Shown here: positions 1 to 8,225 of the stretch, piece after piece
Numbering within the stretch: position 1 is the stretch's first letter
Layout of the letters: each line of letters starts with the position of its first letter
NCBI GenBank assembly: GCA_963707875.1
Contig: CAVPRU010000001.1
Location: forward strand, 930,001-994,000
From: SZUA-320 sp963707875
Lineage (GTDB): Bacteria > Gemmatimonadota > Gemmatimonadetes > Gemmatimonadales > GWC2-71-9
Length of the DNA: 64,000 bases
Reading direction: 5' to 3'
The notes under the pieces: model-generated
The model's input: the letters and a program-made list of their open reading frames with translations, nothing else
Told to the model about the DNA's origin: nothing
Database searches by the model: none
Position numbers and translations under genes: made by a program

Positions 1-119
1 AGCTCCATCGCAAACTCGCCGGTGACCGAGTTGTAGTACCGCCCGTCGAGCCCGCTGCTGCCACAGCCCACCGCCAGCACCAGCAATCCAAACGTTCGAA
101 CACCATTTTCGACCCTCAT
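1..119 (-). CDS. Lipoprotein, N-terminal fragment (runs off window)
   Basis: The first 39 or so codons of a minus-strand gene are visible, starting at ATG 119. The peptide has a short hydrophobic stretch ending LLVLAVGC, a good lipobox, followed by GSSGLDG and the beginning of a mature domain. This indicates an exported lipoprotein. The rest lies outside the window, so no function can be given. It is separated from the sulfatase gene upstream on the same strand by about 107 bp. Confidence 0.6.
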   Translation of the reverse strand, partial: MRVENGVRTFGLLVLAVGCGSSGLDGRYYNSVTGEFAME

Positions 120-226
120 GGAGGCCTCCCGGTTCATCAAAGGAAAGGGGAGAGCCGCCATTCGACTCTCCCCCCGCCTTGCGAATTCGTGACCCGGGAG
201 CCGTCACCCTCCCGCCGGCCCCCGCG

Positions 227-1649
227 TCATCGCTGGAGCCGACGCAGTTCAGCCTTCAGTTCCGGCAGCACCGCCTGGCCGCCTTCGGTATCGATGATGT
301 TGTTCAGCTCGAACGGATCGGCAGCCAGGTCGTAGAGCTCGTCCGCTCCGGGCAACTCCAGGTAATGGATGTACTTGTAGTGCTCGGTCCGGACTGCCTT
401 GTACCCCATCCTCAACATTCTCGGGAAAACGGTGTCAGTCCAGTACTCGATCAGCAGTGAGGTGCGCCAGTCGGTGGAGTGGCCCGACAGGAGACCGGTG
501 AGCGACACCCCGTCGCGCCGGGCGGTGTCGACGATGCCAGCCAGCGCCAGGACCGTGGGTGCCAGGTCGATGGTCTGCACCAGCTGCCCCGACGTGGCCC
601 CCGCCGGTGCCACCTTCGGGTAGCGGATGATCAAGGGAATCCGGGCGGTCTCCTCGTAGGCCAGCCGTCGCTCCTCGTTGAGTCCGTGCTCACCGTAGAA
701 GTACCCGTGGTCGCTGGTGACGATGATCACCGTGTTGTCCAGCTGTCCCAGCTCGCGCGAGGGTCGCGACGATCCGTCCCAGGCTCTCGTCTACCCCGAG
801 CACCATCTCGAGGCGGTCCCGGATCTCCTTGTCCGGGGTGACCGTGCCGGGCCCGAGCGGCGGCAGGGTGTCGATCTTCCGCTGCAAAGCCGGTTTCCCG
901 ACCGGTGCCACTCCGTAGTTGGCCCGTCGGGGAAGCTCTGCCGTCGCATAACGCCCCCGATGCCGCTCCGCGGCCACGAACCCGCTCGGCTGGTCGGTCA
1001 GCTCGCCGGTGCTCCCGTCATCCCGCTGCATCACGTTCGGATGCAGGGCCTTGTGGGCCAGGAAGAGCATGAACGGAGTGCCCTGGTCGGCCTTGATGAA
1101 GTCGACGGCATAGTCGGTCAGCACGTCGGTGACATACCCCGGCGCCACGATCCGCTCCCCGTCCACATTGAGCCTGGGGTTCATCGCTTCGCCCTGCCCC
1201 TTCATCGCCACCCAGCGGGTCCACCCCGGCCGCCGAGTGTCATCGTTTCCCATGTGCCACTTGCCGAGGAAGGCGGTCCGGTACCCGGCGTCGGCCAGGG
1301 GTCGGGCAAAAGTGGCGAGCCGATGGCTGGCGGAGTCCCGCGCCGTGTTGTCGACGATCCCGTTGGTATGAGCGTACTGCCCGGTCAGGATATTGGCCCG
1401 GCTGGGAGAGCAGAGCGGAGTCGCCGCAAAGGCGTTGAGGAACCGGACCCCCTCGGCCGCCATCTGATCGAGGTTGGGAGTCTCGACGAACGGATGTCCG
1501 GCCACCGCGATGTCATCCCACCGGAGGTCGTCGACCAGGACGACGACGATGTTGGGGCGGGCCGCCCCCGGTTGTGCCACCCGGCAGGCCGGCAAGGTCA
1601 GGGCGGCCAGCAAGGTGAAAGTGATAAAGCCAGGACGGGACCGGGTCAT
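227..1649 (-). CDS. Lipoprotein sulfatase, with one apparent +1 frameshift
   Basis: Type I sulfatase, hydrolysing sulfate esters with a formylglycine made from the Cys of a CxPxR motif. The N-terminus has a lipobox (TLPAC). Metal-binding Asp pair VDD lies near residues 40-41, the CSPSR motif starts at about Cys80, and a lysine/histidine region GKWHMG follows. The C-terminal half carries the conserved TSDHG metal site. The two halves are in different frames. Removing one base near 755 (coding strand GCG-C-GAG) gives a continuous protein reading LAELGQLDNT into the TSDHG part. The span is 3n+1, as expected for one extra base. It lies 41 bp downstream of paaD on the same strand. Substrate unknown; it may equally be a choline- or aryl-sulfatase type. 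Confidence 0.85.
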
Positions 1650-1690
1650 CGGTTGCTCCGAGAGGTCCGCCGGCTGGTCAGGCCGGGAGA

Positions 1691-2185
1691 CTAGAAGGCC
1701 TTGAAGTGCTCAAATGGCTGATGACAGGCATCGCAATAATACAGCGCCTTGCAGGCGGTGGAGCCGAAACCGCTCCGGAGGGTCGTCTGGTCCGATCCGC
1801 AGTACGGGCACCCCACCACCCGCACGGTCGGTCCCAGCGCCAGCGGGGCCTCCAGGTCCGGAGCCGGCCCGGGCGGGGCGATCCCGTATTGCTGGAGCTT
1901 CCGTTTCCCGGCCTCGGTGATCCAGTCGGTGGTCCAGGCCGGCCGGAGCACGGTGCGCACCTCCACCTCGGTGAACCCGTGTCCAGCCAGCGCCGCCTGC
2001 ACTTCCTCCTCGATCACTCGCATCGCGGGGCAGCCGGAGTAGGTCGGGGTGATGTCGACCACCACCCGGGAGCCGTCCACCTCTGCCCCCCGCACGATCC
2101 CCAGCTCCACGATGCTGATGACCGGCACCTCGGGGTCTTTGACCTCGTGCAGCAGTTCGACCACCTCGGCGCCGGTGGCTACCAC
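1691..2185 (-). CDS. paaD: Phenylacetyl-CoA epoxidase subunit PaaD
   Basis: Accessory subunit of the ring 1,2-phenylacetyl-CoA epoxidase, thought to act in Fe-S or diiron maturation. The N-terminal part is a DUF59/MIP18-like domain (VKDPEVPVISIVELGIV and the TPTYSGCPAM stretch). The C-terminus has a zinc-ribbon signature: CPYC, then a CDAC pair about 22 residues later. The start is taken at GTG 2185, whose codon overlaps the TAG stop of paaC, which suggests translational coupling. The much longer open frame upstream is a shadow of paaC. About 164 residues, normal for the family. Last gene of the paaABCD group. Confidence 0.88.
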   Translation of the reverse strand: MVATGAEVVELLHEVKDPEVPVISIVELGIVRGAEVDGSRVVVDITPTYSGCPAMRVIEEEVQAALAGHGFTEVEVRTVLRPAWTTDWITEAGKRKLQQYGIAPPGPAPDLEAPLALGPTVRVVGCPYCGSDQTTLRSGFGSTACKALYYCDACHQPFEHFKAF

Positions 2186-2940
2186 GATGCCCCGGGGTGG
2201 GCCCGGGCCACGCTCTGCATCTCGCTGAGCAGATGTCCCAGGTGCTCGGTGTGATCGCCCCGGCGGTACCCGCGGCCGGTGGGTGGGGCGTCCTCCGGCA
2301 CCTTGAGAGTGGCCCGGTCGAGTACTTCCCGCACCAACCGATCCCAGTCGGCACGGAGCGCCGCCGAGTCCGGGGCCACGTTCGCCGCGATCAGCTCCGC
2401 CTCCTGTGGCGTGGGCCGGTGCAGGCCGCCGGTCCAGCGCCACGCCTCGTCCAGGGCGGCCTGCGCTCGCAGGTGGCTCTCCTCGGTGCCGTCGCCGAAC
2501 CGGACCACCCACTCCGAACTGTGGCGGAGATGATAGGCCGCTTCCTTCCAGGCCTTGGCGGCGATGTCGCCGAGCCGGGTTTCCTTGCTCTGGCGCAGCG
2601 CGCCCAGCAATTGCCAGCTGGAGACGTCGAACAGGAACTGCCGCACCATGGTGAAGGCGTAGTCCCCCCGGGGCAGTTCGACCAGCGGGTGGCTTCGGAA
2701 CTCGACCGCCTCCCGGAAGTAGGCCAGGTCGTCGGCATCGCGGCCCTTCCCCTCCACCTCCCCAGCCAGTCCGTAGAACAGGTTGGCCGCACCGATCAGG
2801 TCGAGCGACACATTAGTCAGCGCGATGTCCTCCTCGAGGATCGGGCCGTGGCCGCACCACTCGCTCAGCCGATGCCCCAGCACCAGCCGGTCGTCGGCCA
2901 GGCCGAGCAGGTAGTCGAACAGGGCGGCCTGGCGGCCCAT
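2179..2940 (-). CDS. paaC: Phenylacetyl-CoA epoxidase structural subunit PaaC
   Basis: Ferritin-like structural partner of the catalytic subunit PaaA in the phenylacetyl-CoA epoxidase. It begins MGRQAALFDYLLGLADDRL, followed by LGHRLSEWCGHGPILEED and ALTNVSLDLIGAA, typical of PaaC. At 253 residues it has the usual length and, unlike paaA and paaB beside it, reads without interruption. ATG 2940 lies 4 bp after the paaB stop, and the stop overlaps the paaD start. The in-frame N-terminal extension present in the raw reading frame is frameshifted paaB sequence and is not part of PaaC. Confidence 0.92.
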   Translation of the reverse strand: MGRQAALFDYLLGLADDRLVLGHRLSEWCGHGPILEEDIALTNVSLDLIGAANLFYGLAGEVEGKGRDADDLAYFREAVEFRSHPLVELPRGDYAFTMVRQFLFDVSSWQLLGALRQSKETRLGDIAAKAWKEAAYHLRHSSEWVVRFGDGTEESHLRAQAALDEAWRWTGGLHRPTPQEAELIAANVAPDSAALRADWDRLVREVLDRATLKVPEDAPPTGRGYRRGDHTEHLGHLLSEMQSVARAHPGASW

Positions 2941-2944
2941 CGGG

Positions 2945-3258
2945 TCAGAACCCCCTGACGCCACGCGGCATCTTGTAGAACTGCGGGTGCCGGTAGGCCT
3001 TGTCGTTGCCGGGATCGAAGAACGGCCCCGCGTCAGCCGGACTGCTGGCGCGGTGATCGCGTCGGCGGGCACCACCCAGAGGCTCACCGCCTCGCCGCGC
3101 CGGGCGTAGATATCCCGGGCGTTCTGGAGCGCCAGTCTCGGCGTCGGGGGCATGGACGCTGCCGGCGTGCTCGTGCGGTTTCCCAGTGCCCGGCTGGGTA
3201 AAGACCTCCCAGAGCGGCCATTGGGTCTGACCGCGTCCTTCGTTTCAGGCTTGGCCAT
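2945..3258 (-). pseudogene. paaB: Phenylacetyl-CoA epoxidase subunit PaaB, frameshifted
   Basis: Small bridging subunit of the epoxidase. Piecing frames together gives QWPLWEVFTQPGTGKPHEHA, then ALQNARDIYARRGEAVSLWV, then DPGNDKAYRHPQFYKMPRGV ending in GF and TGA, an end-to-end PaaB of about 104 residues. Three frame changes occur in 314 bp: before QWPLWEV, near 3134 and near 3050. The span is 3n+2, consistent with five extra bases (or one extra and two missing). All domain sequence is intact between changes, so this looks like sequence error rather than decay. It starts 9 bp after the inferred paaA stop, with a GAGGACGG ribosome-binding site. Confidence 0.8.
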
Positions 3259-3267
3259 GGTCCGTCC

Positions 3268-4264
<997 letters not shown>

Positions 4265-4279
4265 CTCGGCTCCTTGGCT

Positions 4280-4355
4280 CCGGCCAGGCGGGCCGGTCTC
4301 CCCGTAAAATAGACGGGGAGGGCCGAATGCCAGAAACGTCGCCTTGCCTGGCCGG
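4280..4355. promoter_or_regulatory. Nested inverted repeats in the paaA / enoyl-CoA hydratase divergent region
   Basis: Two perfect inverted repeats are nested between the divergent genes. The inner one has 8-bp arms CTCCCCGT (4298-4305) and ACGGGGAG (4313-4320) around a 7-base AT-rich spacer. The outer one has 10-bp arms CCGGCCAGGC (4280-4289) and GCCTGGCCGG (4346-4355). The inner repeat would overlap a TATTTT-like -10 for the paa genes. It does not match the known PaaR palindrome, so operator function is an inference. Confidence 0.4.
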
Positions 4356-4425
4356 CCAGGGCGGGCGGCATTCCAGTCCTGTTATCTTTGTAGAATACCC
4401 GCGCTGCACTGGAAGGAGCGTTGCC

Positions 4426-5187
4426 GTGAGTACAGCCGTCGAACCCGGACGGGTCCTGGTGGAGATCACCGAGGGCATCGGCACCATTCGATTCCACCAT
4501 CCGAAGGGGAATTCCCTCCCCGGCGTCCTGCTCCAGCGCCTGGCCGCCGAAGTCACCGCGCTCGGGACCGATGGCGAGGTGCGGGTGGTCGTCCTCCGGA
4601 GCGACGGAACCGGCCCCTTCTGCGCGGGCGCCAGCTTCCAGGAGCTCCAGGCCATCCGGAGCGCTGAGGTGGGAACCCAGTTCTTCATGGGCTTTGCCCG
4701 GCTGATTCTGGCGTTGATCCGCTGTCCCAAGTTCGTGATCACCCGGGTCCACGGGAAGGCGGTCGGAGGCGGGGTGGGAGTGGTTGCGGCCAGCGACTAC
4801 GCCATTGCCGGTCCCGGTGCCTCGATCAAGCTGAGTGAGCTCGCGGTCGGGATCGGTCCCTTCGTCGTGGGCCCGGTCATCGAGTGGAAGCTCGGCCTTT
4901 CGGCCCTCACCACCCTGGGCGTGAACGCCACCGAATGGCGCGATGCCGAGTGGGCCCGGGAGAAGGGCCTCTATTCCGAAGTACTGGGTACGATCGGGGA
5001 GGTGGACCGCGCGGTGCAGACGCTAGCCACTCGACTGGCCGCCTCAAGTCCCGAGGCGATGGCACTGATGAAGCAGACCTTCTGGCAGGGAACCGAACAG
5101 TGGGAGACGTTGCTGCCCGAGCGCGCGGCGGTGAGCGGACGGCTGGTGCTGTCGGACGTTGCTCAACAGGCCCTCTCAGGGAGATAG
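4426..5187 (+). CDS. Enoyl-CoA hydratase/isomerase family protein
   Basis: Crotonase-fold protein of about 253 residues. The oxyanion-hole segments are recognisable: FCAGASFQEL in the N-terminal half and KAVGGGVGVVAASDYAIA in the centre, followed by KLSELAVGIGP where the first catalytic Glu usually sits. The start is placed at GTG 4426 because GGAAGGAGC precedes it by a few bases; the open frame 99 bases longer upstream lacks homology-like sequence. TAGAAT at 4391-4396 could be a -10. Divergent from paaABCD, so it may act in phenylacetate beta-oxidation-like steps (PaaF/PaaG role), but the sequence alone does not settle substrate. Confidence 0.85.
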   Translation: MSTAVEPGRVLVEITEGIGTIRFHHPKGNSLPGVLLQRLAAEVTALGTDGEVRVVVLRSDGTGPFCAGASFQELQAIRSAEVGTQFFMGFARLILALIRCPKFVITRVHGKAVGGGVGVVAASDYAIAGPGASIKLSELAVGIGPFVVGPVIEWKLGLSALTTLGVNATEWRDAEWAREKGLYSEVLGTIGEVDRAVQTLATRLAASSPEAMALMKQTFWQGTEQWETLLPERAAVSGRLVLSDVAQQALSGR

Positions 5188-5216
5188 GGCGCCAGAATCG
5201 GTCGGGCCCACCACCC

Positions 5217-5702
5217 TCACGGTCCGGGAACCGAATCCAGTTGCGTCGCCAGGGGAATCCGGTACAGTCGACGGATCTGCCACCGCCCATCGTCCCCCAG
5301 GGTCCACTGCATCACGAATCGGCCGGACTGGGCGCTCACCGGTTGTCCCGGGAAGCCGAGTCGCTCGAAGTAGCTCCCCCAGAGGTAGGCAGTCTTCCCG
5401 TAGAGTTCGATGGTGTCGGCGGTGGCCGTGGCGGCTTCGACCACGACACCCGGGAACGACGCGATGAAGGCCCGGATCGAGTCGCGGGAGTGGACCGGGG
5501 GAATGCCCGGTTCGAACAGGATGGCGTCCGCGGCATAGAAAGGCGCGATCCGGTCCGGATCTACTGTTCTGGCGGCGGCAGTGTACTCCTCAAGAGCGGC
5601 CACCAGCGCCGCCCGGGTCGCGATAGAGTCTGGGCCCCCCCGGCAGCCATCCAGAGCGGCGATCGTCAGCAGGGATACCGCCAGCTGGAATCCACGCACC
5701 AT
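5217..5702 (-). CDS. SnoaL/DUF4440-like lipoprotein
   Basis: Predicted exported protein of 161 residues with a hydrophobic N-terminus ending in a lipobox-like IAALDGC. The mature part has the NTF2-like fold pattern of SnoaL/DUF4440 proteins: an N-terminal helix (ALEEYTAAARTVDPDRIAPF), YAADAILFEPGIPP, and an ending RFVMQWTLGDDGRWQIRRLY. Such proteins are either small-ligand binding or enzymatic; no catalytic residues can be assigned. It is convergent with the enoyl-CoA hydratase and stands alone, 67 bp from the next minus-strand gene. Confidence 0.65.
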   Translation of the reverse strand: MVRGFQLAVSLLTIAALDGCRGGPDSIATRAALVAALEEYTAAARTVDPDRIAPFYAADAILFEPGIPPVHSRDSIRAFIASFPGVVVEAATATADTIELYGKTAYLWGSYFERLGFPGQPVSAQSGRFVMQWTLGDDGRWQIRRLYRIPLATQLDSVPGP

Positions 5703-5769
5703 CCACCTCCGAGGTCACAGGCGAATTGAACGGATACCGCCAGAATCGGAGCCCCGCCAGAGGGCCTGG

Positions 5770-6291
5770 TCAGGTCACTGACACCGCCACCAGCGCCTGC
5801 TCGATGCGGATGACGGTAAACCCGCGCGCCTGGTAGTTCTTGAGGGCGGCGGGGTGGTCGAACGAGCAGGTGTGGAGATACACCCGCTCGGCACCCGCCT
5901 CAAACCCGCGCCGGACGGCGGCCTCCAGCAACGGCCCTCCGTGCCCCTTTCCCACCGCATGCGGCAGCAGTCCAAAGTAGGCGATCTCCATCATCTCCGG
6001 GTCGTGCCGGCAGAGCTCGAAATAGCCGAGCGGGGTGCCGCCCTCACTGGCGAGCCAGAACTCGACCCTGGGATCGTCGATCCGCGCGGCCCACTCCTCA
6101 TCGCTCCACGGCAGCCGGTCGGCCCAGTGGTAGTCGGCCCCGACGCCGACGTAGAGCGCCCGGGCAACCGCGGGCGTGGGGCTGATCAGACGCTCCAGCG
6201 AGAACTGCCGCTCGCCGCGGGCCGGCACCAGCGCCGCCAAGCCCCGGACCTCCAGGTGCCAGACGGTGGCCATCGCCTTCTCGATCTTCAC
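5770..6291 (-). CDS. GNAT family N-acetyltransferase
   Basis: Acetyl-CoA-dependent acetyltransferase of about 173 residues. The acetyl-CoA binding region reads FGLLPHAVGKGHGGPLLEA (a Q/RxxGxG/A variant, VGKGHG), preceded by EFWLASEGGTPLGYFEL and followed by VYLHTCSFDHPAALKNYQAR, typical of GNAT C-termini. Start chosen at GTG 6291 because GTGA overlaps the stop of the BNR-repeat gene; ATG 6273 is an alternative start 18 bases in. Third gene of a likely operon with the DNA glycosylase and BNR-repeat protein. Substrate unknown. Confidence 0.85.
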   Translation of the reverse strand: MKIEKAMATVWHLEVRGLAALVPARGERQFSLERLISPTPAVARALYVGVGADYHWADRLPWSDEEWAARIDDPRVEFWLASEGGTPLGYFELCRHDPEMMEIAYFGLLPHAVGKGHGGPLLEAAVRRGFEAGAERVYLHTCSFDHPAALKNYQARGFTVIRIEQALVAVSVT

Positions 6292-7286
6292 TTGGCGAAT
6301 TCCACCTTGGTGATTCTCCCTCGCGGCCCCACCATCCATCCGCTATTGCCGCTGAACCCAACGCTCCAGTAGTCCCGGGTGTCCAGCGCGGTCCAGCTCT
6401 TCCCCCCGTCACTGGTCCAGGCCGACCCCTTGGGGCCCACCGCGACGGCGGTGCGTCCAGCGACCATGGAGGCACCGAAGGCTGCCCCGCCAAAGGGCAG
6501 GTCGCCGCCCAGCCGCCAGGTGGCACCCCCGTCCTCGGTCAGCACCACCCGGTCCCGCAGGCTGTCCGGCGCGGCCACATCCCCGCCGACGCCCAGCCCG
6601 ATCCGGTCGTCGAAGAAGACCAGCGAAGTGAGGCCCGCGGTCCCGGTGCTCTGGAGAATCGGGGTGTTGACCAGGGACCAGCTCCGGCCGCCATCGGTAG
6701 TCCGCCCCACCCGTCCCGCGTTGACGCCGGTACCGAACCACGCCTGGTTGGTTCCCCGGGTGACGAGACAGGTTCCGCTCGCGGCAAAGAGCCCCTCCCC
6801 CTCCCGGGCCGGTGGCGAGCTTTCGGGCGGAACCCGCCGCCAGGTCTGCCCATCGTCGGTGACGATCAGCACGAAGGCCCCGTCCACCGCGTCACTGATG
6901 GCGATCCCGCGACGCTCGTCCCAGAAGGAGAGGCAGTCGAAAAAGGCCCTGGGTTCCTGGTTGGTCCACTGCAACACCCAGTGCCCCCCACCGTCAGCGG
7001 TGCGGTAGATCCGGGAGGCGGGTCCCGGCCCGGCGGTCATCGCCCAGGCCAGATCGGCGCTCAGGGCATGGATGTCCCGGAATTCGAGCGAGTCGGCTCC
7101 TGGCACCACCATCGCGGTCCAGTTGGCACCGCCGTCCAGCGTCCGGACCACGGTCCCCCGGGCTCCGCTGGCCCACACCACCTGTTCCGTGACCGGGCTC
7201 ACCGCCTGGAGCCGGGCGGTGGTGCCCGACACCTGGTCGACCATGGCCGGGGCCTGAACAGCGGCGAACAGCAGCAAGGCGATCAT
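6288..7286 (-). CDS. Exported BNR-repeat / YCF48-like beta-propeller protein
   Basis: 332-residue protein with an N-terminal signal peptide (MIALLLFAAVQAPA) followed by repeated BNR/Asp-box motifs of the form S/T-x-D-G-G-x-x-W: RTLDGGANW, RTADGGGHW, VTDDGQTW, RTTDGGRSW, LTEDGGATW, WTSDGGKSW. These are diagnostic of six-bladed propellers related to photosystem II assembly factor YCF48 and to plant photosystem stability factor HCF136. Start at ATG 7286, 7 bp after the glycosylase stop with a GAGG ribosome-binding site. Its role in a non-photosynthetic context is unknown. Confidence 0.85.
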   Translation of the reverse strand: MIALLLFAAVQAPAMVDQVSGTTARLQAVSPVTEQVVWASGARGTVVRTLDGGANWTAMVVPGADSLEFRDIHALSADLAWAMTAGPGPASRIYRTADGGGHWVLQWTNQEPRAFFDCLSFWDERRGIAISDAVDGAFVLIVTDDGQTWRRVPPESSPPAREGEGLFAASGTCLVTRGTNQAWFGTGVNAGRVGRTTDGGRSWSLVNTPILQSTGTAGLTSLVFFDDRIGLGVGGDVAAPDSLRDRVVLTEDGGATWRLGGDLPFGGAAFGASMVAGRTAVAVGPKGSAWTSDGGKSWTALDTRDYWSVGFSGNSGWMVGPRGRITKVEFAK

Positions 7287-7293
7287 CTCATCC

Positions 7294-8175
7294 TCACCAT
7301 TCGTCGATGGAGCGGGGCCAGTCGTCCCGGAGCAATCTGGACAGTGCCCGGTCCGCAAGCAATCGCCCGCCGGTCTGGCACCGGGCACAATAATTGGTCT
7401 CGTTCTCGGCGTAGCGAATCCGTTGCACCGGCGTGCCGCAGACCGGGCACGGCTTCCGGTAGCGGCCATGCACCGCCATGGCGGCGTGAAAGGCCGTGAC
7501 CTTCGCTGGCCACCCGTCCACCAGCTCACCCCGGAGCCGGTCAGTCCATTCGACCAGCACCTCCCGCATCGCCCCATGGACCCGGGCAATCTCCTCGTCG
7601 GTCAGGCGGGAGGTCCAGACCAGTGGCCCAAGCCGCGCTCGGTGGAGGATTTCATCGGAGTAGGCGTTGCCGATCCCGCTGAACATCGACGGGTCAGTCA
7701 GCGTCCGTTTGATCGTGTGATTCTCCGACCGGAGCCGCTCCGCGAACGCCTCGAGTCCCACTTCGAGGGGCTCCAGGCCACCGCGCCCGAACTCGGCCAG
7801 CGCGTCTCGGCCCTGCACCAGATGCAGGGAGGCGCGGCGTCTTGTGCCCGCCTCGGTGAGCACCAGGGTCCCGTGCTCGAAGGCAAGGAGCGCGAGCGTG
7901 AGCTTCCCGGGTGGCTTCTTGCCGGGGGCCAGCCAGCGGAGCCTGCCGGCAATCATCAGGTGAATTACCAGGTGATGATCATCGGCGCCGTGGAGCACGA
8001 TTCGCTTGCCGAGCCGGGAGATCCCTGAGATGGTCCGCCCGGCCCAGGCCGCCGGGGGTACCGCTACCGACCGGAGGACGAAGGCGTTTCGGATCACCAG
8101 CTCGGTTACGGTCCGCCCGACGACCCGCCCACGCAGGGCATCGACGTAGAGAGTAAGGTCGGGAAGTTCCGGCAT
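7294..8175 (-). CDS. Fpg/Nei family DNA glycosylase
   Basis: Formamidopyrimidine-DNA glycosylase/endonuclease VIII family, base-excision repair of oxidised bases. Start at ATG 8175 gives MPELPDLTLYVDAL, placing the catalytic Pro2-Glu3 correctly; the open frame starting earlier would bury them. GKRIVLH holds the conserved Lys. The helix-two-turn-helix region IKRTLTDPSMFSGIGNAYSD is clear, and the C-terminus carries the zinc finger CPVC ... CARC. 293 residues, normal. Divergent from the HEAT-cyclophilin gene, with about 50 bp between starts. Whether substrate preference is Fpg- or Nei-like cannot be decided here. Confidence 0.9.
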   Translation of the reverse strand: MPELPDLTLYVDALRGRVVGRTVTELVIRNAFVLRSVAVPPAAWAGRTISGISRLGKRIVLHGADDHHLVIHLMIAGRLRWLAPGKKPPGKLTLALLAFEHGTLVLTEAGTRRRASLHLVQGRDALAEFGRGGLEPLEVGLEAFAERLRSENHTIKRTLTDPSMFSGIGNAYSDEILHRARLGPLVWTSRLTDEEIARVHGAMREVLVEWTDRLRGELVDGWPAKVTAFHAAMAVHGRYRKPCPVCGTPVQRIRYAENETNYCARCQTGGRLLADRALSRLLRDDWPRSIDEW

Positions 8176-8225
8176 GGCTGGCGCTTGGGGTCTGGGCAGA
8201 GGCATTATAGGCTCCATACTCGCCT

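Noticed and set aside
2179..3258. A 359-residue PaaB-PaaC fusion protein
   Set aside because: The frame is continuous only because of frame changes inside paaB. The family PaaC start is at 2940 and the true PaaB ends in TGA at 2945.
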